64,000 nt of DNA from assembly GCF_013378445.1 (NCBI RefSeq), contig NZ_JABXYK010000013.1, positions 1 to 64,000 on the forward strand, in the 5' to 3' direction. The position numbers and the translations under genes were made by a program. Below are positions 54,359 to 63,183 of the stretch, piece after piece. Origin of the DNA: Mycoplana rhizolycopersici (GTDB lineage: Bacteria; Pseudomonadota; Alphaproteobacteria; Rhizobiales; Rhizobiaceae). How positions within the stretch are numbered: position 1 is the first letter of the stretch; each line of letters begins with the position of its first letter. Under the pieces are notes generated by a model. The model worked only from the letters and a program-made list of their open reading frames with translations. It had not been told where the DNA came from and ran no database searches.

Positions 54359-54384
54359 GTCGAAGTTCCCCTTGTATGGTGGGC

Positions 54385-55704
54385 TTAGTGATTCTGGTTT
54401 TCCGGAGCGAGATCGGAGGCGAAGTCCCGTGCGAGATAGGCGAGAATGCTTTTTGCGAGCGCGATGATGTCTTGCTTCGTGGTGTGCTCTTCCGGGCTGT
54501 GAATGCAGCTTTCCGGACGCCCCAAGCCGCCGAGCAGCACCTCCTGGGCAAACCCGGCCTGCTGGACGTAGCCGAAGTCGGAACAGCTTGCCGCGCCCCA
54601 CTTCCTGAAGTCCTCCGGCTTATAGCCGAAGCCCAGCGACAGGGCCTTCTGCCAGCGCGGCCAGTGCGGTCCATCCGGATCGCTTGTCGGCACGAGGTGA
54701 CCCACGAGATCGACGGAGACGCCGAGGCCCGGGGTCTGCTCGACGCCAGTGCGAATGGCGGCTTCGATTTCGCCGCGCGCGTCCTCGTAGCGCTCCTCGG
54801 GCGCATAGCGCCTGCTGACGAGCAGCTTCACTTCGGCCGGCACCTGGCCGCCAGCCGTTCCGCCCGCAATCGCCGACAGGTTGAGCTGGGGCCTGAGAGG
54901 GCCGCTTGCATGCGGCGGCGGCGCCAGCTTCGATTCCCGGCTTGCAACGACCGGCTTCAATGCGGCCAGGGCATTCAACACCGGCAACGCGCCCTCGATG
55001 GCGTTGATGCCCGCGCCGGTGCGGTTGCCTTCACCGGCATGGACGACATGGCCGCGGATGGTCACCTGCAGATTGAAGATGCCGAAACAGCCGGCCCAGA
55101 CGCGGGGTGCAGCCGAACCGTTGAAGTTCAGGATGTGCCCCTTGAGCATCCTCTGCTCGGCCAGGTAGCGGATGCCGGGGTAAAGGCCACCTTCCTCGTC
55201 CGTGCACAGAAGCAGCATCGGATCGTACAGCAGCTCTACCCCGCACTCGCGCGCGGCCGCGAGTGCCAGCAGGGTCGCCGCAATCGTCCCCTTCATGTCG
55301 GCGGCGCCGAGACCGAAGAGGTCGTCGCCCTCGACGGTGAGCGCCAGGGGATTGCGCGTCCAGCCGGGAGACACCGGCACCGTATCGACGTGGTAGTAGA
55401 GGCCGCATACCGGCTTGCCGGTTTCGCGCTCGGCGACGAGGTTTGTTCTCGGCCCCCAAGCCGGGCCGCCGTCAACACGCCAGAGCTCTTCGGGTACAGT
55501 GACACGCCGGCTTTCGAAGCCGAGCGGCGCGAACAGTTCTTCCATCAGGTCGGCGAAAGCCTCATAGCCCTCGCCAGGCGGAAACGAGGTATCGATCTCG
55601 ATCATGCGGCCGAGCTGCCCCACGGCGGCCTCGACATTGCGCTCAATCGCTGCCATGGCAGTCGAGAGACGAAGTTCAGATGTTTCCTCCAGCAGAGTGG
55701 CCAT
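54385..55704 (-). CDS. M20 family metallopeptidase
   Basis: A 439-residue M20 enzyme. Metal motifs YHVDTVPV, GLGAADMKG and CTDEEGG look intact; the next ligand region reads NFNGSAAPRV where an EPT/EPD motif is usual, so the third ligand is uncertain. It would cleave an N-acyl or peptide bond in the imported compound. First gene of the seven-gene operon, 26 bases before the binding protein gene. Confidence 0.88.
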   Translation of the reverse strand: MATLLEETSELRLSTAMAAIERNVEAAVGQLGRMIEIDTSFPPGEGYEAFADLMEELFAPLGFESRRVTVPEELWRVDGGPAWGPRTNLVAERETGKPVCGLYYHVDTVPVSPGWTRNPLALTVEGDDLFGLGAADMKGTIAATLLALAAARECGVELLYDPMLLLCTDEEGGLYPGIRYLAEQRMLKGHILNFNGSAAPRVWAGCFGIFNLQVTIRGHVVHAGEGNRTGAGINAIEGALPVLNALAALKPVVASRESKLAPPPHASGPLRPQLNLSAIAGGTAGGQVPAEVKLLVSRRYAPEERYEDARGEIEAAIRTGVEQTPGLGVSVDLVGHLVPTSDPDGPHWPRWQKALSLGFGYKPEDFRKWGAASCSDFGYVQQAGFAQEVLLGGLGRPESCIHSPEEHTTKQDIIALAKSILAYLARDFASDLAPENQNH

Positions 55705-55747
55705 TGCGATGTACCCTTGTCAGCGCGACATATCCCGTCGCCATGAC

Positions 55748-55772
55748 CATTAATATAAACTATATAGTAATG
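55748..55772. promoter_or_regulatory. Operator-like palindrome between peptide operon and GntR gene
   Basis: ACTATATAGT (55759-55768) is a perfect palindrome, and CATTA (55748-55752) / TAATG (55768-55772) form a wider inverted pair around it. The AT-rich 115-base space separates the divergent peptide operon and the UTRA-type regulator, whose family binds short AT-rich palindromes. Confidence 0.55.
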
Positions 55773-55819
55773 ATGAGAACTCCGAAGCCGCGAGTCAACT
55801 CCAAATAAGAGGCAAATCA

Positions 55820-56584
55820 TTGTCTAAAATGCCTATTTCTTCAGCAGAACCATTGAGAATGTCGGAACTCTCGTTGCCGCTCTACGAGGTCGTGAAACGG
55901 CAGATCAGCGAAGCCATCATGCTGGGGAAATGGGAGGCCGGCGCGGTGCTTCCGAGCGAAATCGCTCTGTCGCAAACCTACGGCGTTGCCGTCGGAACGA
56001 TCAGGCGCGCGCTCACCGACCTTACCAATGAAGGGCTGCTCAGCCGGAGAAGAAAGACCGGCACCGTCGTCACCGGCCGCACGCCGCAGCACAGTCTGCG
56101 ATTCTTCTTCCAGTACTTCCGCCTTCACGGGCTCGACGGCTCTCTGCAGAAATCGAACACCATCGTCACGTCGCTCGTGAGCGGGCTCTCAACAGAGAGT
56201 GAGCAGGCCAGGCTGCAACTGGAAAATGCCGCTCAGGTCTATCGCTTCCACCGCCTGCGCCTTGTCGACGACAAGCCGATCATGCACGAAACACTGGTGC
56301 TCCCGCAGGAAAGCGTGCCGAATTTTCCGGCGAACAAGGACGAGATCCCGCAACTGTTCTACCTGCATCTCCTGGACAAGTATGGCATTCGCATATCGGC
56401 GGTGCGCGAACAGATCGGCGCCGATCTCGCCACCGAGGAGGATGGGCGCTGGCTTGGTCTGAAGCTGCCTGCGGCCGTGCTGACCATCGACGAGGTCGCC
56501 TATGACCAGTCCGCGGTTCCGGTACTCATCTCGACGCATCGCGCGACCACCGCGAACCATCGCTACGTCCACGAGGTAAAATAG
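55820..56584 (+). CDS. GntR family regulator (HutC/UTRA type)
   Basis: A 254-residue regulator. Winged helix at residues ~15-85 (PLYEVVKRQISEAIMLGKWE, VAVGTIRRALTDLTNEGLLS), then a UTRA effector domain (HRLRLVDDKPIMHETLVLPQ). Divergent from the peptide operon, it most likely represses it and responds to the substrate or a breakdown product. A weak stem CATTTG/CAAATG (56730-56756) before a T6 run may terminate it. Confidence 0.9.
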   Translation: MSKMPISSAEPLRMSELSLPLYEVVKRQISEAIMLGKWEAGAVLPSEIALSQTYGVAVGTIRRALTDLTNEGLLSRRRKTGTVVTGRTPQHSLRFFFQYFRLHGLDGSLQKSNTIVTSLVSGLSTESEQARLQLENAAQVYRFHRLRLVDDKPIMHETLVLPQESVPNFPANKDEIPQLFYLHLLDKYGIRISAVREQIGADLATEEDGRWLGLKLPAAVLTIDEVAYDQSAVPVLISTHRATTANHRYVHEVK

Positions 56585-57020
56585 CCGGCTACGCCGCAGG
56601 CGGATCGTTCGCGATCCCCGTACCAACTCCCGCTGTATCCGCCGCTCGTCTGGAGCGTTTGCCTCGCCCGCTGATCGAAGCACGCGGCTAGATGCACCAT
56701 CCCGGTTCCGCGCCCGGTCTCGAATGCACCATTTGCGCTGCACAATCCAACAAATGCGGGTTTTTTGCGCAATCTAAGCGCGATGCAAGCAGACGAAGCA
56801 ACCAGGCCCCTTCTGACCTGGAAGACGGATGCGGTTAGTGATCCAATAAATAATCAATTTAAAACAACACATTATACCACAAACAGCATTTTCAACAGGC
56901 GTTCTGTTGACAAGCGGGACCCGTTCATGTCGGCATGAATTCAGCATAAGTGAATAATTATCACAAATGCTGATTGCCGAGGAGGGCAATCGTTCATTTG
57001 CTTCAATCCGGGAGGACCGC
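56585..57020. promoter_or_regulatory. Control region of the sugar/polyol operon
   Basis: A 436-base space without a gene. It holds TCAACAG(5)CTGTTGA (56892-56910), a perfect 7-bp inverted repeat suited to a SorC or LacI-type regulator, and, 30 bases on, TCAGCAT (56941-56947) / ATGCTGA (56967-56973) around GTGA...TCAC. The weak terminator of the GntR gene is at its left end. Confidence 0.6.
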
Positions 57021-58004
57021 ATGAAAACCCGTCGTACAATTCTGGCCAGCCTGGCTACCGCAGCTTCTGCCATCGCCATGCTCGCCGTATCCGGTGCAGC
57101 GCACGCCGAGGGGCTCAAGATCGGCTTTAGCCAGGTCACCCTCCAGTCGCCGTTCTACGTGCAGCTGAAGACCGGCGCAGAGGCCGCCGCCAAGGCCTCC
57201 GGCGACACTCTGGTGTTTCTCGACGCCAACGGCGACGTCAGCAAGCAGAACAACGACATTCAGGATCTGATCACCCAGGGCGTCAGCGCGATCATTATCA
57301 ATCCGGTCAACCCGGAAGCTGTGGCGCCCTCGCTTGAAGCGGCCGCGGCTGCCGGAATTCCCGTCATCACCGTCGACCGCCCGGTTACCGGCGGCAAGGT
57401 TGCCGCACATGTCGGTCGCGACAACAAGGTGATGGGCAAGCTCGTCGGTGAGGCTGTCGTCGCCAAGCTCAAGGCCGACGGCATAACGGGTGCGAAGATC
57501 ATCGAGATCCAGGGCGATGCCGGCGGCGCCGTCATGATGGATCGCCGTGACGGCTTCCACGCCGCCATCGAGGGCTCCGGCCATGCCATCACCGAAGGGC
57601 CGTATGCCGAGTACATTCGCGCAAACGCGGTCACCGCGATGCAGGACCTGCTTCAGGCGAATTCGGACGTGAAGGTGGTCTACGCGCACAACGACGACAT
57701 GGCGCTGGGTGCAATGCAGGTGCTCAAGGAAAACGGCCGCGACGACGTGCTGATCGCAGGCGTCGACGGCCTGTCCGAGGCACTGGAAACGATGGCTGCC
57801 GGCGGACAATACGTCGCGACCGCCCTCAACGACCCGCAGTACCTGGGCGACGTCACGATCCAGGTCGCACGCGAGGCGGCGGCCGGCAAGACCGTCCCCG
57901 CCTTCGTCGATGCCGGCACCGCGCTCGTGACGCCTGAAAATGTCGGGCAGTTCCCGCATGCCGCGCTGTTTGCGGAATACCGTCCGCAGATCCTCAACAA
58001 GTAA
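57021..58004 (+). CDS. Sugar ABC transporter substrate-binding protein (RbsB type)
   Basis: A 327-residue periplasmic sugar-binding protein. Signal peptide 1-29 (MKTRRTILASLATAASAIAM ... AHA/EG). KIGFSQVTLQSPFYVQLKTG and NDIQDLITQGVSAIIINPVN are classic RbsB features, as is YAHNDDMALGAMQVL. The ligand is probably a pentose or polyol given the neighbours. The ATG at 57021 follows GGGAGGA. Two hairpins follow the gene. Confidence 0.93.
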   Translation: MKTRRTILASLATAASAIAMLAVSGAAHAEGLKIGFSQVTLQSPFYVQLKTGAEAAAKASGDTLVFLDANGDVSKQNNDIQDLITQGVSAIIINPVNPEAVAPSLEAAAAAGIPVITVDRPVTGGKVAAHVGRDNKVMGKLVGEAVVAKLKADGITGAKIIEIQGDAGGAVMMDRRDGFHAAIEGSGHAITEGPYAEYIRANAVTAMQDLLQANSDVKVVYAHNDDMALGAMQVLKENGRDDVLIAGVDGLSEALETMAAGGQYVATALNDPQYLGDVTIQVAREAAAGKTVPAFVDAGTALVTPENVGQFPHAALFAEYRPQILNK

Positions 58005-58018
58005 CTCCCAAGAAGGTG

Positions 58019-58072
58019 GGAGGGGCCATGTGCCCCTCCTGCTTGACGAACGCCGGCCGATCACGGCCGGCG
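58019..58072 (+). terminator. Two tandem hairpins after the sugar-binding protein gene
   Basis: GGAGGGGC-catgt-GCCCCTCC (58019-58039) and CGCCGGCCG-atca-CGGCCGGCG (58051-58072), both perfect stems without T runs, fill the gap before the dehydrogenase gene. They probably stabilise the binding protein mRNA and reduce read-through. Confidence 0.65.
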
Positions 58073-58104
58073 ACTGCCCAGTCGCATTCAAAGGATCGAT
58101 TTAC

Positions 58105-59127
58105 ATGCGTGCAGCCGTGCTTCACACCCCCGGAGACATTCGCCTGGAAGACGTGGCAAAGCCTGTGGCAGGCCCGGGAGAAGTCCTCCTGCGCGTCGCC
58201 GCCGTCGGCGTTTGCGGGTCGGACCTGCCGCGGATGCTGGTCAAGGGCGCCCACAAGATGCCGATCATTTGCGGTCACGAGTTTTCCGGGCACATCGAGG
58301 AGATCGGCCCCGGTGTCAGCGGTTTTGCCAAGGGCGAGCTCGTGACGGTGCCGCCCATGCTGCCGTGCGGCACCTGCGACCAGTGCGCGACCGGAAACTT
58401 CTCGCGCTGCAGAGATTACGATTACTTCGGTTCGCGCCGTGACGGCGCCTATGCCGAGTGGGTCTGTGCGCCCGTCGAAAACCTCCTGAAGGCCCCGGAA
58501 GGCTGTGATCCCCGTGCCGCCGCCATGGTCGACCCGGCATCGATCGCCCTTCACGCCATCTGGAAGGCGGGCGGGGCGCGCATGGGCGATCGCGGTGCCG
58601 TCATCGGCTGCGGCCCGATCGGGCTTTTTGCGATCCAGTGGATGCTGCTGATGGGCGCGCGCGAGGTGGTGGCGATCGACGTCTCCGAGGAGAAGCTTGA
58701 ACTTGCGCGGCAGGCCGGTGCGACCCAAACGCTGCTGTCGGGCGCCGAGCTGCCGAAAACATTGCTGTCGGATGTGATCGTCGAGGCGGCGGGCCATCCG
58801 AGCTCGATCAACGCCGCGGTGAAGCTCGCCGCTCCCGGCGGGCACGTGGTCTTCATCGGGATACCGGTCGGCGAGGTTCCCCTCTCGAACGCCGCCTTCC
58901 AGCATTTCCTGCGTCAGGAGGTTTCGCTGCATGGTTCATGGAACTCCTTCGGCGCCCCCTATCCGGGCGCGCAGTGGACCGTGACCCTCGACAAGCTTGC
59001 GTCGGGCGCCCTGAAATGGGAATTCATGATCACCCACGAGCTGGGACTGGAGGAGTTGCCCGGCATTTTCGAACGGCTTCGCACCGATCGCGGCTTCTTC
59101 TTCTCCAAGATCATGTTCCGTCCGTGA
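58105..59127 (+). CDS. Zinc-dependent alcohol/polyol dehydrogenase
   Basis: A 340-residue medium-chain dehydrogenase. Catalytic zinc ligands C37 and H58-E59 (GHEFSG) and the structural zinc cysteines C88, C91, C94 and C102 are present; the Rossmann motif is IGCGPIGLFAIQW. Similar to galactitol-1-phosphate and sorbitol dehydrogenases. It would oxidise the imported polyol to a ketose for the kinase downstream. The ATG at 58105 follows AAGGAT. Confidence 0.9.
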   Translation: MRAAVLHTPGDIRLEDVAKPVAGPGEVLLRVAAVGVCGSDLPRMLVKGAHKMPIICGHEFSGHIEEIGPGVSGFAKGELVTVPPMLPCGTCDQCATGNFSRCRDYDYFGSRRDGAYAEWVCAPVENLLKAPEGCDPRAAAMVDPASIALHAIWKAGGARMGDRGAVIGCGPIGLFAIQWMLLMGAREVVAIDVSEEKLELARQAGATQTLLSGAELPKTLLSDVIVEAAGHPSSINAAVKLAAPGGHVVFIGIPVGEVPLSNAAFQHFLRQEVSLHGSWNSFGAPYPGAQWTVTLDKLASGALKWEFMITHELGLEELPGIFERLRTDRGFFFSKIMFRP

Positions 59128-59192
59128 CGATGCGCCCCGGAAGCAGGAGGCCGGGGCCGTCTGAGACGCACGTTTGAGGAGGACATCAGGAC

Positions 59193-60704
59193 ATGGCTCA
59201 TATTCTGAGCTTCGACTTCGGCACAGGGGGCGTGCGGGCGGGTGTCTATGACACCGACCGCCGACAGATGCTGGGACAGGCGGATGCCCCCTATGCCACA
59301 CGTTATCCTCGCGCCGGCTGGGCCGAGCAGTCACCCGACGAATGGCGCACAGCGCTGCGCCTTGCCGGTCGCGCCGTCCTTGAAAAGACCGGGCGCAGGA
59401 CCGTCGATGCGGTGTGCACCGCGACGACCGCCTCGACCGTCGCCGTCTGCCTGCGCGACGGCACGCCGCTCTCCCCGGCCATCCTGTGGATGGATTGCCG
59501 CGCCGAAACCGAAGCGCGTGAAACCGCGCGCTTGACGCATCCGGCCATGCGCTTCTGCGGCGGCTCCGATGCCGTCGAGTGGCTGGTGCCGAAATCGATG
59601 TGGCTCAAGCGCCATCAACCCGAACTATGGTCGAAGGCGGAAGTCGTCTGCGAGGCATTGGACTACGTCAACTTCGACATGACCGGCGAATGGGTCGGCT
59701 CGCGCATGAACGCGGCCTGCAAGTGGAACTACGACAGCGAGGGGCACAGCTTCGTCCCGGAAATCTACGAGAGCCTCGGAATAGCGGACCTCATCGACCG
59801 CCTGCCGCAGCGCATCGTGCCGGTGGGCGGCGTCATCGCCCCGATGCGTGCAGCCATGGCGGCCGACCTCGGCCTTGAAAACCGGCCGATCGTCGCTCAG
59901 GGCGGCATCGATGCCCATATCGGCATTCTCGGCGCCGATACCGTCGAGCCGGGCGGCATGCTGTTCATCGGCGGCACGTCGATCGTGCAGCTCGTTCAAC
60001 TGGCGGAGGAGGCGGACGTCTCCGGCTTCTGGGGACCTTATCCCAACGCCCTCACCGACGGGCACTGGCTCGTCGAATGCGGGCAGGTGGCCGCCGGTTC
60101 GATGCTGAACTGGCTGGCCGGCGAAATGTTCGGCCTCGATCAGGCCGGTCACGCGGCCCTGATCGAGAAGGTTGCGGCATCGCCCGGCCGCTCCGAAGGC
60201 CTTCTCGCGCTCGACTACATGATGGGCAACCGCACGCCTTATCGGGACGCAGCCTTGCGCGGCGCGCTGATGGGGCTGACCCTCGGCCACACGCGGGCGG
60301 ACATCTACGCCGCCGCGGTCGATTCCCTCGCGCTCGGTTCGGCCAACGTCCTGTCCGTGCTGAAGGCGCGCGGCGTGGCGGTGGACCGCGTGATGATGGC
60401 CGGCGGTATCGTGAAGAATGCGGCCTGGCTTCAGGCAACTGTGGACGCGCTGGGCCTGCCGGTCCAGGTGGCGCGCGAGGACAATCTCTCGCTGGTCGGC
60501 ACGGCGGTGGCCGCGGCCGCGGCGATCGGCGTCTTCTCCGACCTGAAGACGGCGGCACGGGCGTGCGCCGCTCCGGCAAGCGAGCTGACCCCAGATCCCG
60601 CGCGGGCCGAATGGTTCTCGCGTACATTGCCCCTCTATCAGGAGGCCACGGAGCAGCTGCGCCCGGTGCTGCACCAACTCGCCCGCCGGCAGATGGGAGG
60701 CTGA
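59193..60704 (+). CDS. FGGY family carbohydrate kinase
   Basis: A 503-residue kinase related to xylulokinase. N-terminal phosphate loop DFGTGGVRAGVYD, WAEQSPDEW, ILWMDCRAE and the C-terminal GGIVKNAAWLQATVDALGLP are FGGY features. It would phosphorylate the ketose made by the dehydrogenase. The following SorC gene begins three bases after its stop. Confidence 0.9.
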   Translation: MAHILSFDFGTGGVRAGVYDTDRRQMLGQADAPYATRYPRAGWAEQSPDEWRTALRLAGRAVLEKTGRRTVDAVCTATTASTVAVCLRDGTPLSPAILWMDCRAETEARETARLTHPAMRFCGGSDAVEWLVPKSMWLKRHQPELWSKAEVVCEALDYVNFDMTGEWVGSRMNAACKWNYDSEGHSFVPEIYESLGIADLIDRLPQRIVPVGGVIAPMRAAMAADLGLENRPIVAQGGIDAHIGILGADTVEPGGMLFIGGTSIVQLVQLAEEADVSGFWGPYPNALTDGHWLVECGQVAAGSMLNWLAGEMFGLDQAGHAALIEKVAASPGRSEGLLALDYMMGNRTPYRDAALRGALMGLTLGHTRADIYAAAVDSLALGSANVLSVLKARGVAVDRVMMAGGIVKNAAWLQATVDALGLPVQVAREDNLSLVGTAVAAAAAIGVFSDLKTAARACAAPASELTPDPARAEWFSRTLPLYQEATEQLRPVLHQLARRQMGG

Positions 60705-60706
60705 AC

Positions 60707-61693
60707 GTGGCCGAACGCAATCCCTATTCGGCGCGGCTGCCGATCAACGAGCAACGTGATCACCTGATGGTTCAGGTGGCCAAGCTCTACTACGATCTCG
60801 ACCGCACCCAGTCCGACATCGCGACGGAACTCGGGCTGACCCGCTGGCAGGTCGGAAGGTTACTGACCGAGGCCAAGGAGGCGGGTATCGTCCGCATCGA
60901 GATCACCCCGCGCGCAGGCCGGCGGACCTCGCTTGAAGTCGAATTGCAGCGCCAGTTCGGCGTCCGCGAAGCGATCGTCGTGCCGATCGGCGACATCGAG
61001 GATCCGAGCCTCATCATCGACAGCGTCGCGCAGGCGGCGGCGACCCATCTTGCCAGCCTGAGCCCCAAGCCGTCCCTGATGGGGGTGAGTTGGGGGCGTA
61101 CCATGGCCGCGGTCGCCCGGGCCCTGCCGAAGGACTGGTGCCCCGGGCTGCATGTGGTTCTGGTCAACGGATCCACGGCTCTGACGACGACGACGAGCCG
61201 CAATTCGGCCGTCGCGGAGGAAATCGCCCAGTCCGCCGGCGGGCGGGCGACGCTGCTGCCAGTCCCCGCCATCATGGGATCGCGTTCGACCAGGGACGCA
61301 CTCGAACAGGATCCGATCATCGACAGGGTGCTGAGCCTGGCCGACGAGGCGCCCGTCATCTGCTTCGGACTCGGCGGGCTGACCCACCAGTCCGTCCTGC
61401 TCGGTTCGGGCTATCTCGACGAGGACGACATCGCGCGGCTGAGAAAGCTGAATTCGGTGGGCGACATCATGGGGCGCTTCGTCGACCGGGAGGGCAGGAT
61501 CGCCGACCCGCATCTGGACGACCGAACCATCGGCCTGCGGCTCGATGCCCTTGTGCGCAAAGAGCGGGTGATCGGGGTCGCAGCCGGCGAAGACAAGCAC
61601 CTGATCGCGGCGGCCTGCCTGCGGGCCGGCTACGTCACCGACCTCGTCACGGACGAGGGGACGGCGCGGCGCATACTGGAGGAGACTGCATGA
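60707..61693 (+). CDS. SorC family transcriptional regulator
   Basis: A 328-residue regulator. Helix-turn-helix at residues ~20-55 (VAKLYYDLDRTQSDIATELG, TRWQVGRLLTEAKEAGIV), then the sugar-phosphate-binding domain (SLMGVSWGRTMAAV, GLGGL, GVAAGEDKHLIAAACLRAG). GTG start at 60707 with GGGAGG 6 bases ahead. It likely senses the phosphorylated sugar and controls this operon. Its stop overlaps the ATPase start (ATGA). Confidence 0.9.
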   Translation: MAERNPYSARLPINEQRDHLMVQVAKLYYDLDRTQSDIATELGLTRWQVGRLLTEAKEAGIVRIEITPRAGRRTSLEVELQRQFGVREAIVVPIGDIEDPSLIIDSVAQAAATHLASLSPKPSLMGVSWGRTMAAVARALPKDWCPGLHVVLVNGSTALTTTTSRNSAVAEEIAQSAGGRATLLPVPAIMGSRSTRDALEQDPIIDRVLSLADEAPVICFGLGGLTHQSVLLGSGYLDEDDIARLRKLNSVGDIMGRFVDREGRIADPHLDDRTIGLRLDALVRKERVIGVAAGEDKHLIAAACLRAGYVTDLVTDEGTARRILEETA

Positions 61694-63183
61694 TGGAGGA
61701 CGTACTGCGCATCGAGCGGCTGTCCAAGCGATTCCCGCCCAACATCGTGGCGCTCGCGGACGCCAATATCTCGGTCCGCAAGGGCGAGGTGCATTGCCTT
61801 TTGGGCGCCAACGGCGCCGGCAAGTCGACGTTCCTGAAGCTGATTGCCGGCGCATTGTCACCGTCCGCCGGCGAAATGCGCGTCGATGGTCACAAAGTGA
61901 GTTTCCGCGCGCCGGCGGAGGCCGCCGCCGCCGGAATATCGATGATCTACCAGGAACTCGACCTGGTGCCGCAGCTGACGGTGGCCGAAAACCTCTTCCT
62001 CGGCCATCCGCCGCAGCGTTTCGGCTTTCTCGACAAGCGGACGCGCCGTGACCGCGCGAAAGAGGCGCTGATCCGCGTCGGCGCGAACTTTTCGCCGGAA
62101 GACCGGGTGGGCAGCCTGTCGATCGCCAACCAGCAGCTGACGGCCATCGCAAGGTCTCTGACCCGCGATGCCAAGGTCATTATCATGGACGAGCCGTCGG
62201 CAGCGCTTAGCGAGACGGAGCTCAAGGCCGTCTTCCGCGTCATCCGCGAACTCACCGCACAGGGCGTGGCCATTCTCTATGTCAGCCACCGGCTCGGCGA
62301 ACTGCGGGAGATCGGCGATCGCGTGACGGTCCTGCGGGGCGGTCAGACGATCGAGACCTTCGATGTCGAAGGCACCCCCGACAGCGCGCTCGTCGAGGCG
62401 ATTCTCGGCCGCAACCGTACGCTCGTCGAGCGTCGCCAACGCCCGCCGGTGACGGGCGATGTCCTCCTCAAGGTCGACCGGCTGACGGCGGCGCAGGGCC
62501 TCGACATCCGCGATTTCGAACTTCGCCGCGGGGAGATTTCGGGGCTGACCGGCCTCAACGGCTCCGGGCGGACCTCGTTCCTCAAGGCGCTTTTCGGCGC
62601 TGAGCTCTGCGAGGCGAAGATGTCGCTCGATGGCCGGCCCTACCGGCCGAAGGCCCCGCGCGACGCGATCAGGGCCGGGCTCGGCCTCGTACCGGAGAAC
62701 CGCAAGACCGAAGGCCTCATTCTCGATGCGCCAATCTATCGAAACGCGACGCTGCCCGCGATGCAAGGCAACTTCCTCGCCCGGCACGGCGAACTGAAGG
62801 CGAAAACCGTCCCCGTCCTCAAGCAGTTGTCCACCAAATACGGCGCACCGGAACAGAAGGTCATCCAGCTTTCCGGCGGCAACCAGCAGAAGGTCGTGCT
62901 GGCGAAGTGGATCATCAAGGGCGCGAGCCTGCTTCTGCTCGACGAACCCTCGCGCGGTCTCGACATCGGCGCCAAGGCAGACCTCTACCGGCTGGTCGAG
63001 GAACTGGCTGCGGACGGTGCCGCGGTGATCGTCGCCTCGTCCGAGCTGGAGGAACTCTACGCGGCCTGCGACACCATCTGGGTCTTCCACGAGGGGCGAA
63101 ACATCGCCCGGTTCGATCCGGCCATCACCAACCAGGACACGATCCTGAAGCATCAGATTCTCGGAGAACATCACCATGACTGA
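61690..63183 (+). CDS. Sugar ABC transporter ATP-binding protein (RbsA type)
   Basis: A 497-residue double ABC ATPase. First domain GANGAGKST near residue 40, second the usual degenerate GLNGSGRTS, with LSIANQQLTAIARSL and LSGGNQQKVVLAKWI signatures. It drives the RbsC-type permease. Two ATGs occur at 61690 and 61693; the first overlaps the SorC stop. Confidence 0.93.
   Translation: MMEDVLRIERLSKRFPPNIVALADANISVRKGEVHCLLGANGAGKSTFLKLIAGALSPSAGEMRVDGHKVSFRAPAEAAAAGISMIYQELDLVPQLTVAENLFLGHPPQRFGFLDKRTRRDRAKEALIRVGANFSPEDRVGSLSIANQQLTAIARSLTRDAKVIIMDEPSAALSETELKAVFRVIRELTAQGVAILYVSHRLGELREIGDRVTVLRGGQTIETFDVEGTPDSALVEAILGRNRTLVERRQRPPVTGDVLLKVDRLTAAQGLDIRDFELRRGEISGLTGLNGSGRTSFLKALFGAELCEAKMSLDGRPYRPKAPRDAIRAGLGLVPENRKTEGLILDAPIYRNATLPAMQGNFLARHGELKAKTVPVLKQLSTKYGAPEQKVIQLSGGNQQKVVLAKWIIKGASLLLLDEPSRGLDIGAKADLYRLVEELAADGAAVIVASSELEELYAACDTIWVFHEGRNIARFDPAITNQDTILKHQILGEHHHD

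Noticed and set aside
52754-54388. A 544-codon open frame on the + strand opposite the peptide-binding protein
   Set aside because: Shadow of the DppA-type gene on the - strand, with no motif of its own.
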